Assembly: GCA_902795135.1 (NCBI GenBank)
Contig: CADBJW010000009.1
Coordinates: forward strand, 51,730-115,729
Direction of reading: 5' to 3'
Length of the DNA: 64,000 bases
Source of the DNA: an uncultured Eubacteriales bacterium
GTDB taxonomy: Bacteria > Bacillota > Clostridia > Peptostreptococcales > Anaerovoracaceae
Under the pieces are notes generated by a model that worked only from the letters and a program-made list of their open reading frames with translations, did not search any database and was not told the origin of the DNA. The number at the start of each line of letters is the position of its first letter. Position 1 is the first letter of the stretch. A program made the translations under genes and the position numbers. Shown here piece by piece: positions 44,250-53,074 of the stretch.

Positions 44250-45857
44250 CTACATAATCGACTGCACGGCTACGATCAAGGCGATGATAACGCCGGTGAT
44301 TCCCTCGCCGCCAAGAAGTCCGGAAGCGATGATCGTTCCGGTGCCCTTTTCTTCAAACTTCGGATAAACTTTGTCCATGATCAGTCTCAAAGCACCGCCG
44401 ATAAAGGCTGTCGCTGACATAAAGAACGGTAAATATACGCCCAGTCCCAAGGTCATGACCGGGAGCTTGAAGATGCTGAGCACGATACCGGCAATCAATC
44501 CGATAATAAAGGCCGGCATATGTGAAATGCCGCCTACCATTGCTGCAACCGCACCTGCCTGAGCCGCCGGGAACACTTCCGTTCCAAAACAGTCGCCGCC
44601 GTAAGCGCTGATGATGATCAACAGTACGCCAACTGCAACAAAGGCACCGAGCAGCCCGCCGATGCATTCTGCAATCCATTGTGCCTTCGGATCCGTATCC
44701 AAAAGCTGTCCGGCCTTAAAGTCGTTCATGACGTCACCGCAAAGGCCGCAGGCAACCGCAATGATGGCTGCTACAAAGAAGGCTTCGGTTCCTCCGATGG
44801 AGGAAACGGCCTTACATGCAATCAGAATGATGATACCGAAGATTTCCATCGGGTTGATACCTGTCTGTCCAACGCACTGGGCGGACATGGAAGTCGCCAG
44901 CCAAGCGCCGATAATCGTCAGAATGGAGGAAATCACGCCCATGTGAAGTACCGTCGTGCACAGCACTGCAATGGCTGCCATTGCGATTGGCGCCCAACGC
45001 ATGGGAACGATCGTTTCACCCAGACTGTTTTTGCTGAACATGCCTTTGAACATGTCTTTGGCTTTTGGAAGAACTCCAAGAATAATGATTGCTACACCGG
45101 TACCGACCATGAGACCGATTCCGAGAGACTGTTTGATGGCGGCCGCCGTTACGCTGTCCCATAAGTCGGCTTCCACACCGCCGAACAGAATGCCGAAGTC
45201 ACCGATGATGGCTCCGATGAACCAGACGATGACGTATGCCGATCCCAACAGATAGCCAACGCCTACCAGCATTGGGGAGACGTATACGCCAGCCATGGAA
45301 CCGTAGGCAAGCATTTTCTGATTTAAGAGCGAAGCCGGTATTTTCATAAACCAGTCACGCAGGAAGGTAAAGATGGCAACCAGACCCATGGTGATGAAGA
45401 GGACTACGGCCTTGCTGCCGCCCTCATCGCCTGCGGTCAAGGTTTCCGCACAAGCCTCGCCCATCGGGTATTTCATGGTTTCTCTACAGTCGTCGATGTA
45501 GTACTTGCGAATCAGGGCCGTGAAAATCAGACCCAGAACCACGCCGCTTAAGGTCAGCAAAAGCAGCATGCCCCAGTGAACGTGTGCGTTCGGATCTAAC
45601 ATCCAGATGCCCGGAAGTGTAAAGGCCAAACCGCCGGCAACCATTGCGCCGGATGACATGGCGGTCTGTGTGACATTGATTTCCTTTAGGTTGGTATTGC
45701 CCATGGCTTTGAGGCAAAACATGGATACCAGTGCTACGAATATGATTGGCCATGGAAGCGAGCTTAACTTCAGTGCGATAAACATGGAACTGGTTGTGAT
45801 GATGATGACTCCAATGGCACCGATCACCATACCTCGAACCGTTAACTGGTTATTCAT
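44250..45857 (-). CDS. OPT family oligopeptide transporter
   Basis: 535 residues with some 14 membrane segments. Features are GMVIGAIGVIIITTSSMFIALKL at the N-terminus, NTNLKEINVTQTAMSSGAMVAGGLAFTLPGIWML, MKYPMGEACAETL (a conserved OPT block) and GLGVYLPFFMSATAFIGGALRLIMD at the C-terminus. It is in the bacterial branch whose members are predicted to import peptides or metal chelates; the substrate is not determined. ATG 45857 is chosen because AGGAG lies 7 bases upstream. The P1 peptidase gene follows. Confidence 0.85.
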   Translation of the reverse strand: MNNQLTVRGMVIGAIGVIIITTSSMFIALKLSSLPWPIIFVALVSMFCLKAMGNTNLKEINVTQTAMSSGAMVAGGLAFTLPGIWMLDPNAHVHWGMLLLLTLSGVVLGLIFTALIRKYYIDDCRETMKYPMGEACAETLTAGDEGGSKAVVLFITMGLVAIFTFLRDWFMKIPASLLNQKMLAYGSMAGVYVSPMLVGVGYLLGSAYVIVWFIGAIIGDFGILFGGVEADLWDSVTAAAIKQSLGIGLMVGTGVAIIILGVLPKAKDMFKGMFSKNSLGETIVPMRWAPIAMAAIAVLCTTVLHMGVISSILTIIGAWLATSMSAQCVGQTGINPMEIFGIIILIACKAVSSIGGTEAFFVAAIIAVACGLCGDVMNDFKAGQLLDTDPKAQWIAECIGGLLGAFVAVGVLLIIISAYGGDCFGTEVFPAAQAGAVAAMVGGISHMPAFIIGLIAGIVLSIFKLPVMTLGLGVYLPFFMSATAFIGGALRLIMDKVYPKFEEKGTGTIIASGLLGGEGITGVIIALIVAVQSIM

Positions 45858-45884
45858 TATCATTCTCCTTTTACGATATTGTAT

Positions 45885-46706
45885 CTATTTCCACTTCTTC
45901 ATGCAAAGCCAATAGGTTGTCCCGACAAAGAGGGATCCGCCTAGAATGTTTCCAATGGTTACTGGAAGAAGGTTTTTGATGAAGAAGGCATATACATTCA
46001 GTGCGCTGGTATCCAGATCCAGCAGGCTTACGTAATCCGGGTTTCCTGCTGCAATGATACCCGCAGGAATGAAATACATATTGGCAACACTGTGCTCAAA
46101 CCCGGAAACAATGAACAGACCGATGCAAAACCAAATGGCAATCATTTTGCCGATCAATTCCCGGGACGCCGTCGCCATCCAGATTGCAAGGCAAACCATG
46201 ACATTGCACAAAATGCCCAAAACCACTGCCCGTCCAAAACTCAGACTGCATTTGCCAATGGCCGTTTTGACCGTAACCGCACCAAGCAGTCCCGCACCAG
46301 AATCCCACAGTCCGGAATATGCAATGCAAAGAACGATCAACAGAGATCCGACCAGATTTCCGGCATAGACAATCACCCAGTTTCTCCAGATCTTAGACCA
46401 GGGGAATTTCTTTTCCAGCGCGCCCGTTACCATAAGGCAGTTGCCCGTGAAGAGCTCGGCTCCGCACAATACGACCAGCATCAGTCCTACCGGGAACACT
46501 GCTCCCATTACAACTTTGCCGATGCCAAATGTGGCTGGATCCGCCGTAAGGTTAAAGGATGCCATCAAAGACGCCTGGGCGCCAAATGCAATATAAGCAC
46601 CTGCCAGGATGCCCATCACAAAAAGTTTGATGACGGACCCGCCGGCTTTTGCGATTCCGGAATCAGAAACTTTATCAAATACTTCAGCAGGGGTCATGGG
46701 GTTCAT
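45885..46706 (-). CDS. Formate/nitrite transporter (FNT) family channel
   Basis: 273 residues from ATG 46706 (GGAGGATGGAGCC before it); an open frame extends 18 codons further but lacks family character. Six membrane segments; FNT signatures AGAYIAFGAQASL, CGAELFTGNCLM, NWVIVYAGNLVGS and GFEHSVANMYFIPAGI, with the conserved His of the pore. FocA exports formate, NirC nitrite and others hydrosulfide; which anion applies here is not decided, but formate fits a fermenter. A structured RNA candidate lies at 46756-46902, 49 bp upstream. Confidence 0.93.
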   Translation of the reverse strand: MNPMTPAEVFDKVSDSGIAKAGGSVIKLFVMGILAGAYIAFGAQASLMASFNLTADPATFGIGKVVMGAVFPVGLMLVVLCGAELFTGNCLMVTGALEKKFPWSKIWRNWVIVYAGNLVGSLLIVLCIAYSGLWDSGAGLLGAVTVKTAIGKCSLSFGRAVVLGILCNVMVCLAIWMATASRELIGKMIAIWFCIGLFIVSGFEHSVANMYFIPAGIIAAGNPDYVSLLDLDTSALNVYAFFIKNLLPVTIGNILGGSLFVGTTYWLCMKKWK

Positions 46707-46755
46707 GGCTCCATCCTCCAATTTGTCCTCTAAAAAAAGATAATCCCGACATGCC

Positions 46756-46902
46756 GTCAAAGATATAATTCACGCCCTAGCTCACGCCAGGTGGGTGTCC
46801 TGCCTTTGCTTTCTGCCGTCCCGTCGGGCGGGCATGGCATACTACAAATGGACTTCGGACTCCCGTTCATAATCTGTAGGTTGAATTATAGTTCTCTTTG
46901 AC
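46756..46902 (-). promoter_or_regulatory. Candidate structured leader RNA upstream of the FNT channel
   Basis: On the minus strand GTCAAAGA plus TATAATTCA (46902-46882, with a 4-base bulge GAAC) pair perfectly with TGAATTATA plus TCTTTGAC (46772-46756): 17 bp closing a 147-nt unit. Inside are three hairpins: CTACAGAT/ATTTGTAG (8 bp, one G-U), CCGCCC/GGGACGG, and CCTGGC-GTGA-GCTAGG with a GNRA-type tetraloop. This is the layout of a multibranch riboswitch or regulatory RNA. It does not match the consensus of any riboswitch class I can recall. It lies between yebC (30 bp before) and the FNT gene. A TATAAT in the closing stem could also be a -10 box. Confidence 0.55.
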
Positions 46903-46932
46903 GAACACTTCAGGATTATTACAACGAGTTGA

Positions 46933-47664
46933 TTATTCGATCGATTCCAGGTCTACGCTGCAGTTGTGATGAACCTTCTGTACGTCATCATTGTCTTCCA
47001 GAATGTCGATCATTTTCTTGAGTTTCTTGAGATCTTTTTCATCCTTCGGTGCAGCTTCCATGGATGGAACGTATTCAACTTCGGATTCAACGAATTCATA
47101 ACCGGCATCCGTCAATGCTCCGTGTACATCTGTGTAGCTGCCTGGCTCCGTCAGAATCTCAAAGCTGTCGTCGTTTGTAATCATGTCATCCGCTCCGGCA
47201 TCGAGAGCAACTTCCATCAGTTCGTCTTCGTCGATGTCATCGGTCTTTTCGATGATGATGACGCCTTTGCGTTCGAACATGTAAGTTACGCATCCCGGTG
47301 TTCCCAGGTTTCCGCCGTGTTTGTCGAATGTGGACCGAACTGCGGACGTGGTCCGGTTCGTATTATCTGTAAGAGCTTCTACGATAACTGCAACTCCGCC
47401 TACTCCATAACCTTCGAAACTGAGTTCTGTGTATGTTTCGCCTTCGAGTTCGCCAGTACCCTTCTTAATGGCTCTCTTAATATTGTCGTTCGGCATGCCA
47501 ATGGCTTTCGCCTTTTCGATGGCAACTCTCAAAGTAGCGTTGTATTCAGGATCGCCTCCCGCTTTTGCTGCTACAATGATCTGTCTTCCGTACTTTGTGA
47601 ACATAGCCGCTCTTTTGGAATCCTGAGCTGCTTTTCTACCTGCAATTGTTCCGTGTCTTCCCAT
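46933..47664 (-). CDS. yebC: YebC/PmpR family regulator
   Basis: 243 residues from ATG 47664, which has AGGAGG upstream and the canonical start MGRHGTIAGRKAAQDSKRA; a longer open frame upstream is not used. Typical blocks: RQIIVAAKAGGDPEYNATLRVAIEKAKAIGMPNDNIKRAIKKG, YGVGGVAVIVEALTDNTNRT, VRSTFDKHGGNLG. Members were called transcription regulators, and recent work on YebC2-type proteins links them to relief of ribosome stalling at proline stretches. Which type this is I cannot tell. It has its own promoter. Confidence 0.93.
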   Translation of the reverse strand: MGRHGTIAGRKAAQDSKRAAMFTKYGRQIIVAAKAGGDPEYNATLRVAIEKAKAIGMPNDNIKRAIKKGTGELEGETYTELSFEGYGVGGVAVIVEALTDNTNRTTSAVRSTFDKHGGNLGTPGCVTYMFERKGVIIIEKTDDIDEDELMEVALDAGADDMITNDDSFEILTEPGSYTDVHGALTDAGYEFVESEVEYVPSMEAAPKDEKDLKKLKKMIDILEDNDDVQKVHHNCSVDLESIE

Positions 47665-47700
47665 GGAGACACCTCCTATCCTGTTAAAATTTCCTGTATC

Positions 47701-47729
47701 ATTATATACTAAACCGCGTGCCATATCAA
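47701..47729 (-). promoter_or_regulatory. Promoter of yebC
   Basis: TTGATA (47729-47724), 17 bp, TATAAT (47706-47701). Predicted start near 47694, a leader of about 30 nt. The -35 box lies in the loop of the hairpin at 47714-47736. Confidence 0.8.
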
Positions 47730-47736
47730 CACGCGG
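47714..47736. other. G-C-rich hairpin overlapping the yebC promoter
   Basis: CCGCGTG (47714-47720) and CACGCGG (47730-47736) form a perfect 7-bp stem with a 9-base loop. Read toward plus it ends in CTTTGTTTTGTTTG, like a terminator for rightward transcription; toward minus the tail is only TTTAG. With convergent transcription not seen here, an operator or a roadblock structure is also possible. It is not a terminator of the activator gene, which is transcribed away from it. Confidence 0.5.
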
Positions 47737-47774
47737 CTTTGTTTTGTTTGTATCAATTGCGAATTTCAGAGTCC

Positions 47775-50700
47775 TTACTGTGCCAGCTTTTCTTCCAGAT
47801 TTTTGTGCGCTGTTGTCATCATCAGCTTGATTCGATTCAGCTGGTTTACGTGGGATGCACCCGGATCAAAGTCAATGGCTACGATATTCGCCTGTGGGCT
47901 GAACTTGCGCATGGCTTTCATCATGCCTTTCCCCGTTACGTGGTTCGGCAGGCAGGCAAACGGCTGCAGACACGCGATGTTCTCAACGCCATGACTGATC
48001 AGTTCCACCATTTCACCGGTCAAAAGCCATCCTTCTCCGCACTGGTTCCCGAGAGAAATCACCTGGGACGCTGCCTCGGCCGTTTCCTCGATGTGCGATG
48101 GTTCATGGAATCGAACGGACGCTTTCAATGCATCACGGGCAGGCTTCCGGAAGTGTTCCAGTGCCTTGATCGCCGCCATATTTCCGGCCATGGATTTCCA
48201 GGAGCCGGAAAGATGTTCGTAGTTGAATTTCTTGTTGTACATCCCATAGAGCAGGAAGTCGAGCAGATCCAGTACGACCGCCTCACCGCCTTCTTCTTCG
48301 ATGACGCCAACGATATCGTTGTTCGCTGTTGGATGGTATTTAACCAGGATTTCTCCTACAACGCCAACTCTTGGTTTTTTGATATCTTTCAGCGGCAGCG
48401 CGTCAAAGTCATTGCAAATGCCTTTGCAGTTCTTGCGGAAGGTCTTCATGTCTCCGTCCATACAATTGACTTTGGCGATGTCGTTCCATTTTTCATACAG
48501 GGCATTGGCGCTGCCCGGTTCCACTTCGTACGGACGCGTCCGATACAGTACCCGCATAAACAGATCGCCGTAAACGACTGCCATCATGCCCTTCTTGATC
48601 AGCTCGTAGTCCATGAGCTTAAAGCCCGGATTGGATTCCAAGCCTGCAGCACTGACGGAAATAACCGGAATCTGCTGCATTTCAAGGTCCTTGAGCGCTT
48701 TCCGCAAAAGGGAAATATAGTTGGATGCTCTGCACTGACCGCCTGTCTGGGACATAAAGATGGCCGTATGATCCAAATCGTATTCTCCGGATTTCAAGGC
48801 TGCAATCGTTTGCCCTAAGGTTACGATGGTCGGATAACAAGCATCGTTGTTTACGTATTTTAACCCCTCTTCTACTGCATGCACGCTAACCGGCGGAAGC
48901 TGCTTCGCGTTGTATCCACAGGATTTCATCATGGCCTCCACCAGATCCCAATGGATTGGGGACATCTGCGGCATCATGATCGTGTATTTCTGCTCGCGCA
49001 TTTCTTTCGTAAATACCGGACGCTCATAAGCCTTATTGACCGGCTCCGCCTTAATTTCATTCTTATCGCGTTCCAGCATGGCCGCCCGCAAGGAACGGAT
49101 TCGGATTTTTGCCGCCCCCAGATTGGATCCTTCGTCGATTTTCAGTACGGTATAGAGTTTGTTGTTATTATGCAAAATCTCTGCAACCTGGTCCGTCGTG
49201 ACGGCATCCAGTCCGCATCCAAAGGAGTTCAGCTGGATCAGTTCCACATCGTCCCTTTGTCCGGCAAAAATCGCGGCCCTGTAAAGTCTGGAGTGGTATA
49301 CCCACTGGTCCAGAACGCGAATCGGCCGTTCCAGTTTGACCCGATGGGCAATGGCATCTTCCGTGAGCACGACCATGCCGAAGGATGTAATCATTTTGTC
49401 CATACCGTGGTTGATTTCCGGATCCACATGGTATGGTCTTCCCGAAAGCACGATGCACTTGGCACCATGTTTTTCGGCATAATCCAGCGCTTTGTCCCCT
49501 GCTCTGCGCACGTCCTCGTGGAAACGCTTGTCTTCCCGACGCGCCCACTTGACCGCATTCTTGATTTCTTTGCCCGTAATGCCTTTGTCCTCAAAGACTG
49601 ACGTCAGTTCTTTGACCAGCCGGTTATCATCGTCATACGGCAGGAACGGATGCATGAATTCCACACCCTGTGCCTCGATGATTTCATCCATATTGTTGGC
49701 GATGACTTCCGGATACGTGGCAACGATCGGACAGTTATAATGGTTTGGTTGTTTCTCATCTTCGACCCGTTCGTAGTTAATGCTTGGGTAAAAGATGAAT
49801 TTATATCCTTCGTTGATCAACGACTTAATGTGGCCGTGCACGATCTTGGCCGGATAGCATGCCGTATCCGACGAAATGGTATCCATTCCTAATTCATAAA
49901 GGGACTTCTTAGACTGCGGCGATATGATGACGCGGTATCCCAGCTGCGTAAAAAAAGTAAACCAGAACGGATAGTTTTCATACATATTCAGGACGCGCGG
50001 AATCGCCACGGTTCCACGGGTCGCCTGTTCTTCTGTCAGCGGTTCGTAATCAAACAGCCGATCATATTTATACTGATACAGGTTTGGCACATCGCTGGAT
50101 TTTTCGATCTTGCCTTCCCCTTTTTCACAACGGTTTCCGGTAATCAGTCTTGTGCCATCCGCGAATTTGTTGATGGTCAGAAGACAGTTGTTTTCACAGC
50201 CTTTGCATCTTGTGGTGGATGTCTTGACGTCAAAGGACTCCAGCTGATCCCGCTTAAGAAGCGTGGACTCCTGCCCTTCTACGTAGTTTTCTTTGGCAAT
50301 CAGAGCTGCTCCGAATGCTCCCATAAGCCCAGAAATATCCGGACGAACCACGTCCTTGCCCAGAATCTTCTCGATGCTCCGGAGAACGGCTTCGTTGAGG
50401 AAGGTACCGCCCTGCACGACGATTTTCTCCCCGGCGTCTTCCGGATTTCTCAGCTTGATTACTTTATACAGCGCATTCTTGATGACGGAATAAGAAAGTC
50501 CCGCCGAAATGTCGCCTATCGTTGCGCCCTCTTTCTGCGCCTGTTTTACCTTGGAGTTCATGAAGACGGTGCATCGGGTTCCCAGATCCACCGGTCCCTC
50601 TGCAAAGAGCGCCGCTTCCGCGAAATCCGGAACGCTCATCTGCACGGATTTTGCATAGGTCTCGATGAAAGAGCCGCACCCGGAGGAGCATGCTTCGTTG

Positions 50701-52010
50701 AGCATGATGTTGTAAATGGCATTGTTCTTGATTTCCATGCACTTCATGTCCTGACCGCCGATGTCAAGAATGAACTCGACGCCTGGCAGGAACTCTTCGG
50801 CTGCCTTGTAGTGAGCCATGGTTTCGATTTCGCCCATGTCACACTTAAAGGCCGTTTTGATCAGGTTTTCCCCGTAGCCGGTAACAGCCGTTCCGCCGAT
50901 GTAACAGTCTTCCGGCATTTTGTCGTAAACGTCCTTGAGCATCTCAATGATCGGCGCGATCGGTTTGCCCCGGTTGCTCCGGTAGAATGTATAGAGAACG
51001 TTCTTGTCGTCGTCCATCAGTACGGATTTGGTTGTCGTCGATCCTGCGTCAATGCCAAGGAACAGACGGCCCTTTGCCTCTTCCAAAGGCTTTTTGGTAA
51101 CCGTTGCCCGGTTATGACGCGCCTTAAATTCGTCGTATTCTTCCTGATTCCGGAACAGCGGATCCAAAATCGCCGTATCTCTGGCACTATCCTGATCGGC
51201 ACTTTTGAGTTTCGTCAGAATCTCGTCCAGATCGGTCTCGTCGTATTTGTCTGCCAGAAAGGCCGCGCCCATTGCAACAAAAAGTCTGCCATTCTCAGGG
51301 AAAATGACATCTTCCGGTTTGATCTTCAAGGTTTCGATAAATCTCGCGCGCAGTTCCGACAGGAAAGAAAGCGGTCCGCCAAGAAACGCCACCTTGCCCG
51401 TGATCGGGTGTCCGCAAGCCAGTCCGCTGATGGTCTGGTCAACAACCGCCTGGAAGATGGAAGCCGCCAGGTCTTCGATCTTAGCGCCGTCATTGATCAG
51501 CGGCTGAATGTCGGTTTTTGCAAAAACTCCGCATCGCGCTGCGATTGGATAGATCAGTTCGTGTTTTTGGGATGCTTCATTAAGTCCATCCGCGTCTGTA
51601 TTAAGCAGTACGGCCATCTGGTCGATGAACGCGCCGGTACCGCCTGCGCATGTACCGTTCATTCTCTGTTCAATCGTCTGACCGTAGAATGTTATCTTCG
51701 CATCCTCGCCGCCAAGTTCAATGGCTGTGTCCGTCTCAGGAATCAGTTTCTCCACTGCCCTGCTGCAGGCGATGACTTCCTGTTCGAATGGCACGCCTAC
51801 AATTTTCGCTAAACTCAATCCGCCGGAACCTGTAATAACTGCCTTTAACTTCTGTGAGCCGAATTCCTTATGAGCTTCTTTCAACAATTCTTCAACTTTA
51901 AGAAAAACGTTGGACATATGTCTTTCATATCTGCTGTAGATGATCTGATCCTGATCATCCAGAAAGACAAGTTTTACTGTTGTTGATCCTACATCAATAC
52001 CTAATCTCAT
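47775..52010 (-). CDS. Giant 2-hydroxyacyl-CoA dehydratase activator/dehydratase-like fusion
   Basis: 1411 residues. Two BadF/HgdC-type ASKHA ATPase domains begin at [19 protein letters not shown] (1-290) and [21 protein letters not shown] (about 315-590); each keeps cluster-type Cys ([10 protein letters not shown] and [18 protein letters not shown] and CTVFMNS). A Cys motif CKGCENNC follows near 610, then DUF2229-like and HgdB-like dehydratase segments with [14 protein letters not shown] and [14 protein letters not shown]. Such fusions are frequent in Clostridia; they are thought to use ATP to drive low-potential electron transfer, but substrate is unknown. A promoter lies at 52070-52098. 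Confidence 0.88.
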   Translation of the reverse strand: MRLGIDVGSTTVKLVFLDDQDQIIYSRYERHMSNVFLKVEELLKEAHKEFGSQKLKAVITGSGGLSLAKIVGVPFEQEVIACSRAVEKLIPETDTAIELGGEDAKITFYGQTIEQRMNGTCAGGTGAFIDQMAVLLNTDADGLNEASQKHELIYPIAARCGVFAKTDIQPLINDGAKIEDLAASIFQAVVDQTISGLACGHPITGKVAFLGGPLSFLSELRARFIETLKIKPEDVIFPENGRLFVAMGAAFLADKYDETDLDEILTKLKSADQDSARDTAILDPLFRNQEEYDEFKARHNRATVTKKPLEEAKGRLFLGIDAGSTTTKSVLMDDDKNVLYTFYRSNRGKPIAPIIEMLKDVYDKMPEDCYIGGTAVTGYGENLIKTAFKCDMGEIETMAHYKAAEEFLPGVEFILDIGGQDMKCMEIKNNAIYNIMLNEACSSGCGSFIETYAKSVQMSVPDFAEAALFAEGPVDLGTRCTVFMNSKVKQAQKEGATIGDISAGLSYSVIKNALYKVIKLRNPEDAGEKIVVQGGTFLNEAVLRSIEKILGKDVVRPDISGLMGAFGAALIAKENYVEGQESTLLKRDQLESFDVKTSTTRCKGCENNCLLTINKFADGTRLITGNRCEKGEGKIEKSSDVPNLYQYKYDRLFDYEPLTEEQATRGTVAIPRVLNMYENYPFWFTFFTQLGYRVIISPQSKKSLYELGMDTISSDTACYPAKIVHGHIKSLINEGYKFIFYPSINYERVEDEKQPNHYNCPIVATYPEVIANNMDEIIEAQGVEFMHPFLPYDDDNRLVKELTSVFEDKGITGKEIKNAVKWARREDKRFHEDVRRAGDKALDYAEKHGAKCIVLSGRPYHVDPEINHGMDKMITSFGMVVLTEDAIAHRVKLERPIRVLDQWVYHSRLYRAAIFAGQRDDVELIQLNSFGCGLDAVTTDQVAEILHNNNKLYTVLKIDEGSNLGAAKIRIRSLRAAMLERDKNEIKAEPVNKAYERPVFTKEMREQKYTIMMPQMSPIHWDLVEAMMKSCGYNAKQLPPVSVHAVEEGLKYVNNDACYPTIVTLGQTIAALKSGEYDLDHTAIFMSQTGGQCRASNYISLLRKALKDLEMQQIPVISVSAAGLESNPGFKLMDYELIKKGMMAVVYGDLFMRVLYRTRPYEVEPGSANALYEKWNDIAKVNCMDGDMKTFRKNCKGICNDFDALPLKDIKKPRVGVVGEILVKYHPTANNDIVGVIEEEGGEAVVLDLLDFLLYGMYNKKFNYEHLSGSWKSMAGNMAAIKALEHFRKPARDALKASVRFHEPSHIEETAEAASQVISLGNQCGEGWLLTGEMVELISHGVENIACLQPFACLPNHVTGKGMMKAMRKFSPQANIVAIDFDPGASHVNQLNRIKLMMTTAHKNLEEKLAQ

Positions 52011-52069
52011 TCTCGCAAACTTGCTCCTATATATATGTAGTTTTAAGTCAAAAATAAAAAACCTAGTCT

Positions 52070-52098
52070 ATTTTATACTCTTTTTTCTCACAATTCAA
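52070..52098 (-). promoter_or_regulatory. Promoter of the activator fusion gene
   Basis: TTGAAT (52098-52093), 17 bp, TAAAAT (52075-52070). The leader is about 53 nt and ends with AGGAG 13 bases before the ATG. A second, weaker pair (TTATAT, TATAAT) lies further upstream. The 142 bp between the divergent genes is AT-rich. Confidence 0.65.
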
Positions 52099-52173
52099 TC
52101 ACTAATTATACTAAAATTGTCTATTTAATATAATCATACGAAAGTACTAGTTTTGTTTTTCGCAGAACACCCT

Positions 52174-52202
52174 TTGACGGACCGGTCTATGTGCGTTATC
52201 AT
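52174..52202 (+). promoter_or_regulatory. Promoter of the Cys-rich gene, predicting a leaderless mRNA
   Basis: TTGACG (52174-52179), 17 bp, TATCAT (52197-52202). Standard spacing puts the first base at 52209-52210, the A of ATG 52210. No ribosome binding site precedes that codon. Confidence 0.55.
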
Positions 52203-52209
52203 ATCACCT

Positions 52210-52839
52210 ATGAACACAATCATTTCAAAGCGAACCTACCAGGCAATATACCGACTTCTTGACATGGTTAGCCCTGTCGATTTTGACTGCGGCACGTTAT
52301 GCGGTGCCGCTTGCTGTGTTTGCGCCTACGAACCGGATGATGTTGACTTTCATGCAGAGGGCGATGAAAACGCAGACAACTATATGGGACTCTATCTCCT
52401 GCCAGGCGAAGACCAGATTTTTGATATGGATCCTTCCAGCAAGGACACGGATTGTGATTGGATCGACTGGGGCTATCTACAAGCAGAAGACTATGAATTT
52501 CCGGAAAGCTGGACCGGTAAAGTCTGCTTCATACAGTGCCGGACGGCACCGGTCTGCCGACGTAAGAAACGACCGATCCAGTGTCGGACCTTTCCTTTGG
52601 CGCCGCACATTGATGAGAACGGAATCTTTAATATGATTTTGCACTGCGATGAGCTACCTTATGAATGCCCTCTCGTTACCGGGTACAAAGATGGCAGCAT
52701 TGCTTTAGAGGAACGTTTTATCCAGGCGACCTACACGGCGTGGAAGCATTTGCTTATGGATCCCCGGATCTATGATCTGGTGGAAATGGACTCCGAGCTA
52801 CGCGTAGAAAACGGTTTCGACATCATCATTATCAAATAG
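52210..52839 (+). CDS. Cys-rich metal-binding protein of unknown function, distantly YkgJ-like
   Basis: 209 residues from ATG 52210. Cys cluster CGTLCGAACCVCAYEPDD near residue 25 and CFIQCRTAPVC plus RPIQCRTFPLAPHIDENG near 105-130. A CC pair followed by a Cys-Arg-x-Phe/Tyr-Pro block recalls the UPF0153/YkgJ family thought to bind iron-sulfur or zinc, but the match is partial and the function unknown. The frame opens 19 codons earlier, yet a promoter pattern runs through that part, so I take 52210. It is divergent from the activator fusion gene. Confidence 0.65.
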   Translation: MNTIISKRTYQAIYRLLDMVSPVDFDCGTLCGAACCVCAYEPDDVDFHAEGDENADNYMGLYLLPGEDQIFDMDPSSKDTDCDWIDWGYLQAEDYEFPESWTGKVCFIQCRTAPVCRRKKRPIQCRTFPLAPHIDENGIFNMILHCDELPYECPLVTGYKDGSIALEERFIQATYTAWKHLLMDPRIYDLVEMDSELRVENGFDIIIIK

Positions 52840-52869
52840 TAAATTTGTGACAGAACTTCGAGGGAAATA

Positions 52870-53062
52870 ATGAAAAAAAGATGGTTTTATTTAGGTTGGG
52901 GGAGCTATGACGCTCATCCCGACGTCTTTCGTAGCGACGCTATCCGGATTATTGCTAACAAAAACCGGCTCCTATGTGCCGGTGTTTGTTATGTTACTTA
53001 TTTTCGCTGTGATTGGCGGTATCTCCCTGCTCGGCATTCGAGCCGATGAGCAAAGGTTGTAA
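52870..53062 (+). pseudogene. Remnant of an MFS transporter (deleted and frameshifted)
   Basis: GAGGG then ATG 52870 starts MKKRWFYLGWG, like the first residues of an MFS protein. After a run of five G at 52908-52912 a second frame (GGAMTLIPTSFVATLSGLL, TKTGSYVPVFVMLLIFAVIG, GISLLGIRADEQRL) reads as the last one and a half membrane segments and tail of an MFS transporter of the OFA type. One more G would join both parts into a 63-residue frame. The middle of the transporter is missing. It ends 12 bp from the convergent MATE gene. Confidence 0.65.
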
Positions 53063-53074
53063 AGCTGTTTGATT

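Noticed and set aside
46756-46902. Assignment to a named riboswitch (ZTP, THF, guanidine, Moco) or 6S RNA
   Set aside because: The conserved core sequences I remember for these classes are not present on either strand, so I left it unassigned.
50811-51812. Plus-strand open frame of 333 codons
   Set aside because: It is antisense to the first ATPase domains of the activator fusion; composition is typical of a shadow frame.
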